Source of the DNA: Vineibacter terrae
GTDB lineage: Bacteria > Pseudomonadota > Alphaproteobacteria > Reyranellales > Reyranellaceae
Reading direction: 5' to 3'
DNA length: 64,000 nt
Assembly (NCBI RefSeq): GCF_008039615.1
Contig: NZ_VDUZ01000032.1
Span: 1 to 64,000 of the forward strand
How positions within the stretch are numbered: position 1 is the stretch's first letter; the number at the start of each line of letters is the position of its first letter. The notes under the pieces are model-generated. The model searched no databases and was not told the DNA's origin. It saw only the letters and a program-made list of their open reading frames with translations. The position numbers and the translations under genes are program-made. Below, in pieces: positions 1 through 10,012 of the stretch.

Positions 1-1
1 C

Positions 2-955
2 GAGGCGGCGGCGCTGGCCGCGGCGCAGGCCGGCGGCGCCGACGTGCGGCAGGCGACGGCCTATGTGTCGCTGGAGCCGTGCGCGCATCATGGCCGCACG
101 CCACCCTGCGCCGAGGCGCTGGTCGCCGCCGGGATCGCGCGCTGCGTGGTGGCCACGGGCGATCCGGATCCCCGGGTCGCCGGACGCGGCCTCGCCATCC
201 TGCGCGCCGCCGGGATCGAGGTGCGCGAGGGCGTCGGCCGCGCCGAGGCCGATGAGATCGGCGCCGGCTTCTTCTGCCGTGTGCGCGCCGGCCGGCCGCT
301 GGTGACGCTGAAGCTGGCGACGTCGCTGGACGGGCGGATCGCCACGGCCACGGGCGACAGCCAATGGATCACCGGCCCTGCGGCGCGGGCCCGCGGCCAT
401 CTGCTGCGCGCCACCCATGATGCGATCATGGTCGGGATCGGCACCGCCCGGGCCGATGATCCCGAGCTGACCTGCCGGCTGCCGGGGCTGGCGGCATGCT
501 CGCCGGTGCGCGTCGTCGCCGACAGCGGCGCCAGCCTGCCGGCCGGCTCGGCCCTGGCGCGCTCGGCGCGCGCGGTGCCGGTGTGGCTGATGTGCGCCGA
601 GGACGCGCCGGCCGGCAATATCACCGCCCTCGAGGACCAGGGCGTGGTCGTGCACCGCCTGCCGCGCGGCGCCGACGGCCGCGTCAGGCCCGATGCTCTG
701 CTGCAGGCGCTGGGTGGGCAGGGGCTGACGCGCCTGCTGGTCGAGGGCGGCGGCGTGCTGGCGGCGGCGCTGCTGGCGGCCGACCTCGTGGACCGGCTGG
801 CGATCTTCCGGGCCGGCGTGATGATCGGTGGCGACGGGCTGCCGGGGGTGGCGGCCTACGGCCTGGAACGGCTGGCCGCAGCGCGGCGTTTTAGCCGTCA
901 GTCGCTGGGCGAAACCGGTGACGACGTGCTGGAAACCTGGACGCGACACGCATAG
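2..955 (+). CDS. ribD: RibD, diaminohydroxyphosphoribosylaminopyrimidine deaminase/reductase (5' end cut by window)
   Basis: Bifunctional cytosolic enzyme of riboflavin synthesis: deaminates the GTP cyclohydrolase II product, then reduces the ribosyl chain with NADPH. The frame is open from base 2, and the first visible residues are the Glu of the zinc-site HAE motif, then SLEPCAHHGRTPPC, the second zinc motif of the deaminase domain. The reductase domain begins near KLATSLDGRIATATGDSQWITG and contains LLVEGGG. About 317 residues are present, so only the first ~50 are missing. The stop is 10 bases before ribE. A GTG at 44 is internal and should not be taken as the start. The assignment is secure. 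Confidence 0.95.
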   Translation, partial: EAAALAAAQAGGADVRQATAYVSLEPCAHHGRTPPCAEALVAAGIARCVVATGDPDPRVAGRGLAILRAAGIEVREGVGRAEADEIGAGFFCRVRAGRPLVTLKLATSLDGRIATATGDSQWITGPAARARGHLLRATHDAIMVGIGTARADDPELTCRLPGLAACSPVRVVADSGASLPAGSALARSARAVPVWLMCAEDAPAGNITALEDQGVVVHRLPRGADGRVRPDALLQALGGQGLTRLLVEGGGVLAAALLAADLVDRLAIFRAGVMIGGDGLPGVAAYGLERLAAARRFSRQSLGETGDDVLETWTRHA

Positions 956-965
956 GTTCCAGGCC

Positions 966-1576
966 ATGTTCACAGGCATCATCACCGACGTCGGCGAGGT
1001 CACCGACATCACACGGGCCGGCGACGCTGGCGACCAGCGGTTCACCATCGCGACCCGCTTCGACATGGAGACGGTGCCGATCGGGGCCTCGATCTGCTGC
1101 TCGGGCTGCTGCCTGACGGTGACGACCAAGGGGCAGGCCCAGGGGCGCGGCTGGTTCACGGCCGACGCCTCGGGCGAGACCCTGTCGAAGACCACCCTGG
1201 GCACCTGGCAGGTCGGCCGCCGCATCAACCTGGAGCGGTCGCTGAAGCTGGGCGACGAGCTGGGCGGGCATCTGGTCTACGGCCATGTCGACGGCGTCGG
1301 CCGCATCGTCTCGATCACGCCCGAGGGCGGCAGCCTGCGCTTCGTGTTCGAGACCCCCGATGCGCTGGCCGGGTTCATGGCGTCGAAGGGCTCGGTGGCG
1401 GTCGACGGCGTGTCCCTGACCGTCAACGAGGTCGATGGCCGCCGGTTCGGCGTCAACATCATTGCGCACACCCAGGCGGAAACGACCTTCGCGCACGTCA
1501 AGCCGGGCGACGCGGTCAATCTTGAGGCTGACATGCTCGCACGCTACGTTGCGCGACTGTTGGAGAGGACCCGGCA

Positions 1577-1580
<4 letters not shown>
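966..1580 (+). CDS. ribE: Riboflavin synthase, alpha subunit
   Basis: Catalyses dismutation of two 6,7-dimethyl-8-ribityllumazine molecules to riboflavin. The 204-residue protein starts MFTGIITDVGEV, the canonical N-terminus, and has the two internally repeated lumazine-binding barrels (about residues 1-95 and 96-190) with GDSVAVDG-like motifs such as SICCSGCCLTV and GSVAVDGVSLTVN. The stop overlaps the start of the next gene (ATGA at 1577), indicating translational coupling in a ribD-ribE-ribB(A)-ribH operon. Length is normal for the family. Confidence 0.96.
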
Positions 1581-2731
<1,151 letters not shown>

Positions 2732-2735
2732 CATC

Positions 2736-3218
2736 ATGGCCGAAGCTCAACGCGGCGCCCGACCCCTGGTCTCGCCGCTGCCCTCAGGCGCGCGCGTGCT
2801 GATCGTCGAGGCGCGCTTCTACGAGGAGCTCGCCAACGAGCTCGCCGCCGGCGCGCTGGCTGAGCTGTCACGCCACGGCGTGGCGGGCGAGCGGCTGGCG
2901 GTGCCCGGCGCCTTCGAGATTCCCGGCGCCATCGCCATGGCCGCCGACAGTGGGCGCTTCGACGGCTTCATCGCGCTGGGCTGCGTCGTCCGCGGCGAGA
3001 CCTCGCACTACGACTATGTCTGCGGCGAGAGCGCGCGCGGGCTGATGGAGCTTACCGTGCAGCGGCGGCTGGCGATCGGCTACGGCATCCTGACGGTCGA
3101 GAACGACGCGCAGGCCTGGGCGCGCGCGCGCCGCAGCGAAGGCGACAAGGGCGCCGACGCCGCCTATGCCGCGCTCAGCATGATGGCGCTGCGACAGCGC
3201 TTCCGGGTGGCGTCGTGA
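2736..3218 (+). CDS. ribH: 6,7-dimethyl-8-ribityllumazine synthase
   Basis: Condenses the RibD-pathway pyrimidine with 3,4-dihydroxy-2-butanone 4-phosphate. The 160-residue protein has the family motifs VPGAFEIP (substrate binding), [15 protein letters not shown] (phosphate site and catalytic His region) and GILTVEN. ATG at 2736 lies 4 bases after the ribB stop; longer in-frame starts upstream would lie inside ribB. The 3' end overlaps the nusB GTG start. It probably assembles into an icosahedral or pentameric complex as in the family; the oligomer cannot be read from sequence. Confidence 0.95.
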   Translation: MAEAQRGARPLVSPLPSGARVLIVEARFYEELANELAAGALAELSRHGVAGERLAVPGAFEIPGAIAMAADSGRFDGFIALGCVVRGETSHYDYVCGESARGLMELTVQRRLAIGYGILTVENDAQAWARARRSEGDKGADAAYAALSMMALRQRFRVAS

Positions 3219-3727
3219 GCGCGGCGGTGCGCAAGAGCGAGCCCTCGGGCCCCAGCGCGCGCGGCATGGCGCGGCTGTCGGCGGTGCAGGCCGTGTTCCA
3301 GCTGCTGCAGAGCGACGACAAGGCCAGCGACGTGGTCGAGCAGTTCCTGAAGTTCCGCATTGCCGAGGGCGGCGATGCCGGCATGCCGGCCGAAGCCGAC
3401 CGGCCGTTCTTCAGATCGCTGGTGAGCGGCGTCGAGGCCGACCAGGCGGCGCTGATGGCGCTGGTCGAGGGGGCGCTGGCCAGCGACTGGAAGATCGCGC
3501 GGCTGGACCGGCTGATGCGCGCCGTGCTGGTGACCGGGGTGCATGAGATGAAGGCGCGGCGCGACGTGCCGGCGGCGGTGATCCTGTCCGAGTACGCCCG
3601 CGTCGCCGGCCAGTTCTACCAGGGCAACGAGCCGGGCTTCGTGACCTCGGTGCTCGATCGCATCGGCCGGCAGCTGCGGCCCGACGAGTTTGCAGCCAGG
3701 GACGCACAGACGCCGAAGGACGGCTAG
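3215..3727 (+). CDS. nusB: Transcription antitermination factor NusB
   Basis: All-helical RNA-binding protein that with NusE (S10) promotes antitermination, chiefly on rRNA operons. The 170-residue product has the conserved [15 protein letters not shown] opening helix and an [25 protein letters not shown] segment matching the family C-terminus (written here only as a region, about residues 125-150). The assumed start is GTG at 3215, overlapping the ribH stop; an alternative ATG lies at 3266. The ribH-nusB junction is conserved in many proteobacteria. Confidence 0.93.
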   Translation: MSAAVRKSEPSGPSARGMARLSAVQAVFQLLQSDDKASDVVEQFLKFRIAEGGDAGMPAEADRPFFRSLVSGVEADQAALMALVEGALASDWKIARLDRLMRAVLVTGVHEMKARRDVPAAVILSEYARVAGQFYQGNEPGFVTSVLDRIGRQLRPDEFAARDAQTPKDG

Positions 3728-3740
3728 GCCATGCCTGCTC

Positions 3741-3824
3741 GTCATCGCGAGCGCAGCGAGGGATCTTCCGTGGAAGACGCACGGTGCGCCATTCGCGGCA
3801 GATCCCTCGCTGCGCTCGGATGAC
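3741..3824. repeat. Palindromic intergenic element between nusB and thiL
   Basis: An inverted repeat occupies most of the 109-base nusB-thiL gap. The left arm (3741-3765) starts gtcatcgcgagcgcagcga and the right arm (3801-3824) is its reverse complement apart from one missing base; the 35-base centre has further pairing. The arms resemble short dispersed palindromic repeats found between genes in several proteobacterial genomes. It could form a stem-loop in the nusB-thiL transcript. No other copy was noticed in the window. Confidence 0.6.
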
Positions 3825-3836
3825 CTGGAGCGCATC

Positions 3837-4823
3837 ATGGCGGCTACGCGTCTGGGCGAGTTCGAGCTGATCGCCACGCTGCTGCGGCCGCTGGCGGCGG
3901 GCTTCCCCGGCGCCTTCGCTTTGGGCGACGACACCGCGCGGCTGGCGCCGCCGCCGGGCGAGGAGCTGGTGGTCAAGACCGATGCGCTGGTCTGCGGCGT
4001 GCACTTCCTGGCCGCGCATGACCCCGGCCTGGTGGCGCGCAAGGCGCTGCGTGTCAACCTGTCGGACCTCGCCGCGGCGGGCGCGCGGCCGCTGGCCTAC
4101 CAGCTGGCGCTGGTGCTGCCCGACGCCATCGACGATGCCTGGCTGACGGCGTTCTGCGCCGGCCTGGCCGACGACCAGAAGACGTACGGCATCGCGCTCT
4201 GCGGCGGCGACACGACGTCGACGCCCGGCCCGCTCACCATCGTGATCACGGCCTTCGGCACGGCGCCGGCCGGCGCCACGCCCGGCCGCGGCGGCGCGCG
4301 GCCGGGCGATGGCGTGTTCGTCAGCGGCACCATCGGCGACGGCGCGCTGGGCCTGCTGGCCAACACCGGCCGGCTGCCGGCGGCGGGCGCCGCCGAGCGG
4401 GCCTTCCTCGACGACCGCTACCTGCTGCCGCAGCCGCGCCTGGACCTGGGTCAGCGCCTGCGCGGCGTGGCCAGCGCCTGCATGGACGTGTCCGACGGCC
4501 TGGTCGGCGACCTCGGCCATATCTGCAGCCGCTCGGGCGTGCGCGCCGTGATCGACGCCGATGCGGTGCCGCTGTCGGCCGCCGCCAGGGCCGTGCTCGC
4601 GCGCCGTCCCGACCTGCTGGAGACCGTCCTGACCGGCGGCGACGACTACGAGCTGCTGTTCACCGCGCCGGCGGCGCGCGCCGCCGCGATCACTGAGGCT
4701 GCGGGCCTGGCCGGCGTGCCGGTCGCCGCGATCGGCCGCATCGAGGCGGGCAGCAGCGGCGTGGCGGTGGAGCGGGGCGGTCGGCCCTTGGCCCTGAGCC
4801 GCGCCAGCTACCGGCACCGCTGA
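3837..4823 (+). CDS. thiL: Thiamine-monophosphate kinase
   Basis: Phosphorylates thiamine monophosphate to the diphosphate cofactor. The 328-residue protein has the ThiL hallmarks: ALGDDTARL near the N-terminus (Mg-ATP binding), VKTDALVCGVHF, CGGDTTSTPG, DVSDGLVGDLGHI and GGDDYELLF. ATG at 3837 (MAATRLGEFELIA) was chosen because the in-frame extension upstream runs through the palindromic repeat and is not ThiL-like. It closes the rib-nusB cluster, an arrangement widespread in Alphaproteobacteria. Confidence 0.95.
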   Translation: MAATRLGEFELIATLLRPLAAGFPGAFALGDDTARLAPPPGEELVVKTDALVCGVHFLAAHDPGLVARKALRVNLSDLAAAGARPLAYQLALVLPDAIDDAWLTAFCAGLADDQKTYGIALCGGDTTSTPGPLTIVITAFGTAPAGATPGRGGARPGDGVFVSGTIGDGALGLLANTGRLPAAGAAERAFLDDRYLLPQPRLDLGQRLRGVASACMDVSDGLVGDLGHICSRSGVRAVIDADAVPLSAAARAVLARRPDLLETVLTGGDDYELLFTAPAARAAAITEAAGLAGVPVAAIGRIEAGSSGVAVERGGRPLALSRASYRHR

Positions 4824-4831
4824 ATTCTTTC

Positions 4832-4900
4832 TTTGGACCGCGCGCGTCCACGCGCGCCCTCATGAAATCGGCGCTGCGCGCCGAGGCGCGCGGTCCGAAA
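4832..4900. terminator. Inverted repeat between convergent thiL and SPFH genes
   Basis: The 79-base gap between two convergent genes holds arms tttggaccgcgcgcg (4832-4846) and gcgcgcggtccgaaa (4886-4900), reverse complements with one mismatch, plus GC-rich internal pairing. Its position suggests a shared bidirectional transcription stop, but there is no U-tract, so it may instead be a dispersed palindromic repeat. Confidence 0.4.
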
Positions 4901-4902
4901 GC

Positions 4903-5676
4903 TCACTCCGCGGCCTTCCTGTCCGGGCCGGCGAAGAAGCGGCCGATATCGATCGGGAACGGGAAGACGATGGTCGAGCTGTGCTGGCTGGAGATGCTGC
5001 TGAGCGTGCCGAGATAGCGCAGCTGCATGGCCTCGGGCTGCAGGCTGAGCGTCCGTGCCGCCTCGAGCAGCTTCTCGGCCGCCTGCTGCTCGCCCTCGGC
5101 ATGGATCACCTTGGCGCGCCGCTCGCGCTCGGCCTCGGCCTGGCGGGCGATCATGCGCACCATGCTCTCGTTGATGTCGACGTGCTTGATCTCGACATTG
5201 GCCACCTTGATGCCCCAGGCATCGGTCTGCGCGTCGAGGATCTCCTGGATGTCGTCGTTGAGCTTGTCGCGCTCGGCCAGCATCTCGTCGAGGTCGTGCT
5301 TGCCCAGGACCGAGCGCAGCGTGGTCTGCGCCAGCTGCCCGGTCGCCTGCAGGAAGTCGGCGACCTGGATGATGGCCTTGTCGGGGTCGACGATGCGGAA
5401 GTAGATCACGGCGTTGACCTTCACCGACACGTTGTCGCGCGAGATCACGTCCTGGCTGGGCACGTCCAGCACCACCGTGCGCAGGTCGGTGCGCACCATC
5501 TGCTGCACCAGCGGCACCAGGATGATCAGGCCCGGTCCCTTCACGCCGGTGAAGCGGCCCAGCGTGAAGACCACGCCGCGCTCGTACTCGCGCAGGATCT
5601 TGATCGCCGACGCCAGGAACGCCACGACGATGACGAGGATCGGCAGGTAGAAGGCCAAATCGGTCCACATGGGCAT
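4903..5676 (-). CDS. SPFH/stomatin-family membrane protein (slipin/QmcA-like)
   Basis: The 257-residue protein has an N-terminal membrane segment ([19 protein letters not shown]) followed by an SPFH/band 7 domain ([20 protein letters not shown], then the [21 protein letters not shown] signature) and a charged helical tail rich in Ala and Glu that oligomerises in the family. It lies 14 bases downstream of the NfeD-type protease gene on the same strand; this pairing is characteristic, the stomatin acting as membrane scaffold and substrate or partner of the protease. The start is MPMWTD at 5676; the in-frame upstream extension overlaps nfeD and is not conserved-looking. Confidence 0.92.
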   Translation of the reverse strand: MPMWTDLAFYLPILVIVVAFLASAIKILREYERGVVFTLGRFTGVKGPGLIILVPLVQQMVRTDLRTVVLDVPSQDVISRDNVSVKVNAVIYFRIVDPDKAIIQVADFLQATGQLAQTTLRSVLGKHDLDEMLAERDKLNDDIQEILDAQTDAWGIKVANVEIKHVDINESMVRMIARQAEAERERRAKVIHAEGEQQAAEKLLEAARTLSLQPEAMQLRYLGTLSSISSQHSSTIVFPFPIDIGRFFAGPDRKAAE

Positions 5677-5690
5677 GGGCGCCGCCTCCG

Positions 5691-7103
5691 CTAGCTCGAA
5701 TCGGATCCGTCGGGCTCGACGGTCAGGGTGAGGCCGTCGAGCGCCGTGACCCGGACCCGCTGGCCGGGCCGCAGGGCGGCGCTCGACACCGCCTTCCAGC
5801 GCTCGCCATGCACCTGCACGCGGCCCGATCGATCGCGCCACTGCAGCACATCGCCGCGGCCGCCGATCATCTGCTCGCGGCCGGTCACGACCTGCCGCCG
5901 CCAGGCGCCGACCGCGACGCGCCCGACCAGCAGGGCGAAGGCGAGACCGCTGGCGGCGATGCCGCCGATGACCGGCCAGGCGATGGCGAACTCGGGCAGG
6001 TCGGTGTCGATCAGGATCGCCGCGCCCAGCACGAAGGCGACGGCGCCGCCGATGCCGATCGCGCCCAGCGACGGCACGAACGCCTCGGCCACCATCAGCG
6101 CGACGCCGAGCACGATCAGCGCCAGCCCGGCGATGTTCACCGGCAGCGCCGCCAGCGCATAGAGGCCCAGCAGCAGGCAGATCGCGCCGATGGTGCCGGG
6201 GTAGAGCGCGCCGGGATGCATGAACTCGAAGATCAGCCCATAGATCCCGATCATCATCAGGATCAGGGCCACGTTGGGGTTGGTGATGGCGGCCAGGAAC
6301 CGGGTGCGCCAGTCGGCATCGAAGCGCTCGAGCGTCAGGCCGCGCGTGTCGAGCGTCACCTTGGCCGTGCGGACCTCCACCACGCGGCCATCGGCCTGGG
6401 TCAGCAGGTCATCGACATCGCGCGCGATGATGTCGATGACCTGCTGCGCCAGCGCATCGCGCGCCGTCAGGCTGGCGCCCTCGCGCACCGCCCGCTCGGC
6501 CCAGTCGGCGTTGCGGCCGCGCAGGTCGGCCAGGGCGCGGATATAGGCGACGGCATCGTTGATCACCTTGGTTTCCATGGGATCGTGCGTGGCGCCTGTC
6601 TTGCCCTTGTCGTCGCCCTTGCGATCGCGCGCCATATCGCCCTCGTCGGGCATCGGCAGCCGGCCGCCGCCGATCGCGACCGGAGTCGCGGCGCCGAGAT
6701 TGGTGCCCGGCGCCATCGCCGCGACATGGCTGGCATACATCATGTAGGTGCCGGCGCTGGCGGCGCGCGCCCCGCCGGGGCTGACATAGGTCAGTACCGG
6801 GATGGGCGAGGCCAGGACCGCGCGGATGATCTCGCGCATGGACGTGTCGAGGCCGCCCGGCGTGTCCAGGCGCATCACGACCACGGTGCTGCCGCGCTTG
6901 GCCGCTGCCGCGAGGCCGCGCGTCACATGGTCGGCCGTGGCCGGGCCGATGGCGCCGTCGACCGCCAGCAGCAGGCCCGTGCGTTGCGGTGCGGCCGCGC
7001 CGGCCGCCACCGCCAGGCCGCACGCCAGCGCCAGCAGCACGAGCCACCGGGTGATCGAGCGTGGGATATCGGCGCGACGGCGGGCGATCGGCTGGTCCTC
7101 CAT
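5691..7103 (-). CDS. NfeD-family membrane-bound ClpP-class serine protease
   Basis: A 470-residue protein with, in order, an N-terminal signal/anchor (about residues 15-35), a ClpP/SppA-like protease domain (about 40-240) with the [17 protein letters not shown] segment holding the probable nucleophile Ser, four or so hydrophobic helices (about 275-400) and a C-terminal NfeD OB-fold domain ending TVEPD. An insert (DKGRK-type charged stretch, about residues 165-190) interrupts the protease domain. In the family it cleaves the hydrophobic C-terminus of the neighbouring stomatin. Start at 7103 ([10 protein letters not shown]) places the signal helix correctly; an earlier start at 7190 is less likely. 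Confidence 0.9.
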   Translation of the reverse strand: MEDQPIARRRADIPRSITRWLVLLALACGLAVAAGAAAPQRTGLLLAVDGAIGPATADHVTRGLAAAAKRGSTVVVMRLDTPGGLDTSMREIIRAVLASPIPVLTYVSPGGARAASAGTYMMYASHVAAMAPGTNLGAATPVAIGGGRLPMPDEGDMARDRKGDDKGKTGATHDPMETKVINDAVAYIRALADLRGRNADWAERAVREGASLTARDALAQQVIDIIARDVDDLLTQADGRVVEVRTAKVTLDTRGLTLERFDADWRTRFLAAITNPNVALILMMIGIYGLIFEFMHPGALYPGTIGAICLLLGLYALAALPVNIAGLALIVLGVALMVAEAFVPSLGAIGIGGAVAFVLGAAILIDTDLPEFAIAWPVIGGIAASGLAFALLVGRVAVGAWRRQVVTGREQMIGGRGDVLQWRDRSGRVQVHGERWKAVSSAALRPGQRVRVTALDGLTLTVEPDGSDSS

Positions 7104-7231
7104 GTGAGAGCTGGCGGGACGCGTACGAGACTCATGATGAATGTAGGTGGGCCGGACGGGGCGGAAAAGGGCGACAACGTGGCCTGTCAAGGGAACAGTT
7201 GCGGCGGCTGCCGCGTTGCCACAACCGGCCG

Positions 7232-7260
7232 CTGGCGCTGTGCGGCTGGCGGGCTATGAT
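7232..7260 (+). promoter_or_regulatory. Candidate promoter for the encapsulin operon
   Basis: In the 189-base divergent gap between the NfeD gene and the encapsulated ferritin, a good -10 element TATGAT (7255-7260) sits 32 bases before the ATG. The -35 box at 17-base spacing (ctggcg) is poor, so the assignment is tentative. No Fur box or other iron-responsive operator was recognised. Confidence 0.3.
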
Positions 7261-7292
7261 CGAGCTTGTTTGTCACATGTGGGGACAAGGCC

Positions 7293-7676
7293 ATGTCGAG
7301 CGAGACGCTGCATGAAGACCCGGAAAAGCTTGGACCGCTGACACTCGACCAGCATCGCGCGATCGTCTCGCTGATGGAGGAGATGGAGGCTGTCGACTGG
7401 TACAACCAGAGGGTCCAGGCCACCAGCGATCCCGAGCTGCGCACCATCCTGGCGCACAACCGCGACGAGGAGAAGGAGCACGCCGCCATGGTCCTGGAGT
7501 GGCTGCGCCGCAACGATCCGGTGCTGGACGAGCACCTGCGCACCTTCCTGTTCAGCGACGGGCCGATCGGCGCCAAGGAAGCCGCTGTGACCGGCGGCGC
7601 TGCGCCTGAAGCAAGTGGTGGTGCCGGCGGCAGCGACGGCAGCCTCGGTATCGGCAGCCTGCGGGGGAGGGGCTAG
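7293..7676 (+). CDS. Encapsulated ferritin-like protein (EncFtn) with encapsulin targeting tag
   Basis: A 127-residue ferroxidase cargo protein. It has the EncFtn two-helix core with LMEEMEAVDWYNQR (about 27-40) and HNRDEEKEHAAMVLEW (about 55-70); by comparison with the Rhodospirillum rubrum protein the metal ligands correspond to Glu30, Glu60 and His63. Two antiparallel helices per subunit force dimerisation to build the ferroxidase site. After a Gly/Ala/Ser linker the protein ends GSLGIGSLRGRG, matching the encapsulin cargo-loading peptide. The shell gene starts 2 bases downstream. ATG at 7293 is preceded by GGACAAGG; an in-frame GTG-type start at 7266 is unlikely. Confidence 0.95.
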   Translation: MSSETLHEDPEKLGPLTLDQHRAIVSLMEEMEAVDWYNQRVQATSDPELRTILAHNRDEEKEHAAMVLEWLRRNDPVLDEHLRTFLFSDGPIGAKEAAVTGGAAPEASGGAGGSDGSLGIGSLRGRG

Positions 7677-7678
7677 CG

Positions 7679-8491
7679 ATGAACCATCTGCTGCGCGAGC
7701 TCGCGCCGATATCGACCACGGCCTGGCAGGAGATCGAGAACGAGGCCAAGCGCACCCTCTCCATCACCCTGGCGGCACGCCGGCTGGTGGACTTCGTCGG
7801 CCCGCAGGGCTGGTCGGCGTCGGCGGTCGGGACCGGCCGCACCGAGCACATCGCCCGGCCGGCCGACGGCGTTGATGCCCGCATCCGTCAGGTCCAGCCG
7901 CTGGTCGAGCTGCGCGTGCCCTTCGAGCTGCGCCGGTCCGAGCTCGACATGATCGAGCGCGGCGCCAAGGACTTCGACACCGATCCCGTGATCGACGCGG
8001 CGCGCGCGATCGCAATCGCCGAGGACCGCGCCATCTTCCACGGCTACCATGCAGCCGGCATCCGCGGCATCTGCCAAGCCCAGGCCGACGTGGCCATCCC
8101 CTTGGGTGAAGACTACGAGAACTACCCTGTGGCCGTCGCCACGGCGCTCAACAAGCTGCGCAACGAGGGTGTCGGCGGCCCTTATGCCATCGCGCTCAGC
8201 GAGCGCTACTACACCGACCTGACGGAAAGCACCAAGGGCGGCTACCCCGTGCTCGAGCACGTGCGCAAGCTGGTGGACGGACCGCTGATCTGGGCGCCGG
8301 GCCTGGACGGCGGCCTGGTGATGTCGACACGCGGCGAGGACTTCGAGCTGACGGTCGGGCAGGACTTCTCGATCGGCTACCTGGACCACAACGCCGAGCG
8401 GGTCCGGCTCTATATCGAGGAGAGCTTCACCTTCCGCGTGCTCTCGCCCCAGGCGGCGATCCCGCTGGCCTATGGCGCGCCGCCGCGCTAG
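7679..8491 (+). CDS. Encapsulin shell protein (family 1)
   Basis: A 270-residue HK97-fold shell subunit. The N-terminus MNHLLRELAPISTTAWQEI is typical of family 1 encapsulins, whose N-terminal helix and inner pocket bind the cargo tag; LAARRLVDFVGPQGWSASAVGTG and the C-terminal FTFRVLSPQAAIPL are also characteristic. With the preceding EncFtn it should form an iron-storage nanocompartment, the ferritin oxidising Fe(II) and the shell storing the mineral. The 2-base gap to the cargo gene implies coordinated expression. It belongs to the host, not the prophage capsid. Confidence 0.96.
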   Translation: MNHLLRELAPISTTAWQEIENEAKRTLSITLAARRLVDFVGPQGWSASAVGTGRTEHIARPADGVDARIRQVQPLVELRVPFELRRSELDMIERGAKDFDTDPVIDAARAIAIAEDRAIFHGYHAAGIRGICQAQADVAIPLGEDYENYPVAVATALNKLRNEGVGGPYAIALSERYYTDLTESTKGGYPVLEHVRKLVDGPLIWAPGLDGGLVMSTRGEDFELTVGQDFSIGYLDHNAERVRLYIEESFTFRVLSPQAAIPLAYGAPPR

Positions 8492-8577
8492 GGGCGCCGG
8501 CTCGCTTCCGGCCGCATAGCCGCTTCCCTGCCGCCGGGCTTGTATCGGGACGCCGCGACACTATTGTCGCGCGCCCC

Positions 8578-9795
8578 ATGAGTTCGCCCCCGTCCCAGGT
8601 GGCTGCCGGGTCCGGCGCCCACGTTGTCCGCAACGTCTTCCTGCTCGCCCTGTGCCAGGCCCTGGCGCAGAGCGGCAACGTGCTGATCATCTCCACTACG
8701 GCGCTGGCGGCGCAGACCCTGGAAGGCCGCGATTTCTATTGGACCACCTTGCCGGTGACCCTGCAGCACCTGGGCGTGATGCTGTCGGTGTTTCCGGCGG
8801 CGCTGATGGGGCAGCGGCGGGGCCGCCCGTTCGGCTTCGGGCTGGGGTCGCTGGCCGGCATCACGGGCGGCGGATTGTGCAGCCTGGCGATCTGGCTGGG
8901 CAGCTTCTCCTTGCTGTGCTTTGGCGGACTGGTGATGGGCTACGCCGTCGCCAACATGCAGCTCTACCGCTTCGCCGCCACCGAGCTGGCGCCGCCGCAA
9001 TACCGCGCCAAGGCGATCTCCTACGTCACCTCCAGCGGCGTGGTCGCCGGCATCCTGGGGCCGCTGATCGCGCGCCTGACGCCCGACCTGCTGCCGCACC
9101 AGTTCCTGGCGACCTATATGGGCCTGGTGGTGCTGCACGCCGCCGCCTTCGGCGTGCTGCGCCTGATCGAGTTCCCGGCGGTCAAGGTCGAGCACGCCAG
9201 CGGCCCGCAGCGCAGCCTGGCCGAGATCGCGACGCAGCCGGTCTATGTCGTGGCCGTGCTGGCCGGCATGGTGTCGTTCGGCGTGATGTCCTTCCTGATG
9301 ACGGCCACGCCGCTGGCCATCGTCGCCTGCGGCATCGACGCCCGCGAGCCGCCGATCACCATCTTCTGGCACGTGATGGGGATGTTCGTGCCGGCCTTCT
9401 TCACCGGCCACCTGATCGGCCGCTTCGGCGTGCTCAACATCATGATGCTGGGCATTGTGATGCTGGTCGCGGCCGTCGCCGTCGACCTCGCCGGCATCGA
9501 CGTATGGAACTTCCGGGCCGGCCTGCTGCTGGTCGGCGTCGGGTGGAACTTCCTGTTCGTGGGCGCCACGGCCCTGGTCACCACCGCGTACCGGCCGTCG
9601 GAGCGGGGCAGGGCGCAGGCGCTCAACGACTTCCTCGTGTTCGGCACCACGGCGACGTCCAGCCTCCTGGCCGGCATCCTGCAGCAGGCCTGGGGGTGGA
9701 ACGCGCTGAACTACCTCGCGCTGCCGCTGATCGGCATCGCGCTGCTGGCTCTGACCTGGCTGCGGCTCGCCCGCCGGGTTCCAGCCGGATCATGA
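8578..9795 (+). CDS. Major facilitator superfamily transporter
   Basis: A 405-residue integral membrane protein with about 12 hydrophobic helices in two halves, the usual MFS plan. The loop after helix 2 (MGQRRGRPFGFGLG) resembles the conserved MFS motif between helices 2 and 3. The MFS_1 family covers sugars, drugs and many other substrates, so none is assigned. It stands alone, 86 bases after encapsulin; relatedness to iron metabolism is possible only by position. The start at 8578 could be replaced by a nearby downstream codon. Confidence 0.85.
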   Translation: MSSPPSQVAAGSGAHVVRNVFLLALCQALAQSGNVLIISTTALAAQTLEGRDFYWTTLPVTLQHLGVMLSVFPAALMGQRRGRPFGFGLGSLAGITGGGLCSLAIWLGSFSLLCFGGLVMGYAVANMQLYRFAATELAPPQYRAKAISYVTSSGVVAGILGPLIARLTPDLLPHQFLATYMGLVVLHAAAFGVLRLIEFPAVKVEHASGPQRSLAEIATQPVYVVAVLAGMVSFGVMSFLMTATPLAIVACGIDAREPPITIFWHVMGMFVPAFFTGHLIGRFGVLNIMMLGIVMLVAAVAVDLAGIDVWNFRAGLLLVGVGWNFLFVGATALVTTAYRPSERGRAQALNDFLVFGTTATSSLLAGILQQAWGWNALNYLALPLIGIALLALTWLRLARRVPAGS

Positions 9796-10012
9796 TCGAG
9801 CGCGTCCAGCCCATTGAAAACGCGCGGGAAATCGCGATTCAGTGCGACTTGCCGCAGTTGCATGGCTGGGGGCCTTCTGGCATGTTCCGCCCGCCTTGCG
9901 CCCGGGGGAACTTCCGACAGGTGGGCCCTAACGGATCCGGAAACGCGCCCGGCGGTCGTGGGGATCTCCCGCGATCGATCTCCAAGAGCTTGAAAAACAA
10001 CGGGAAAGACTG

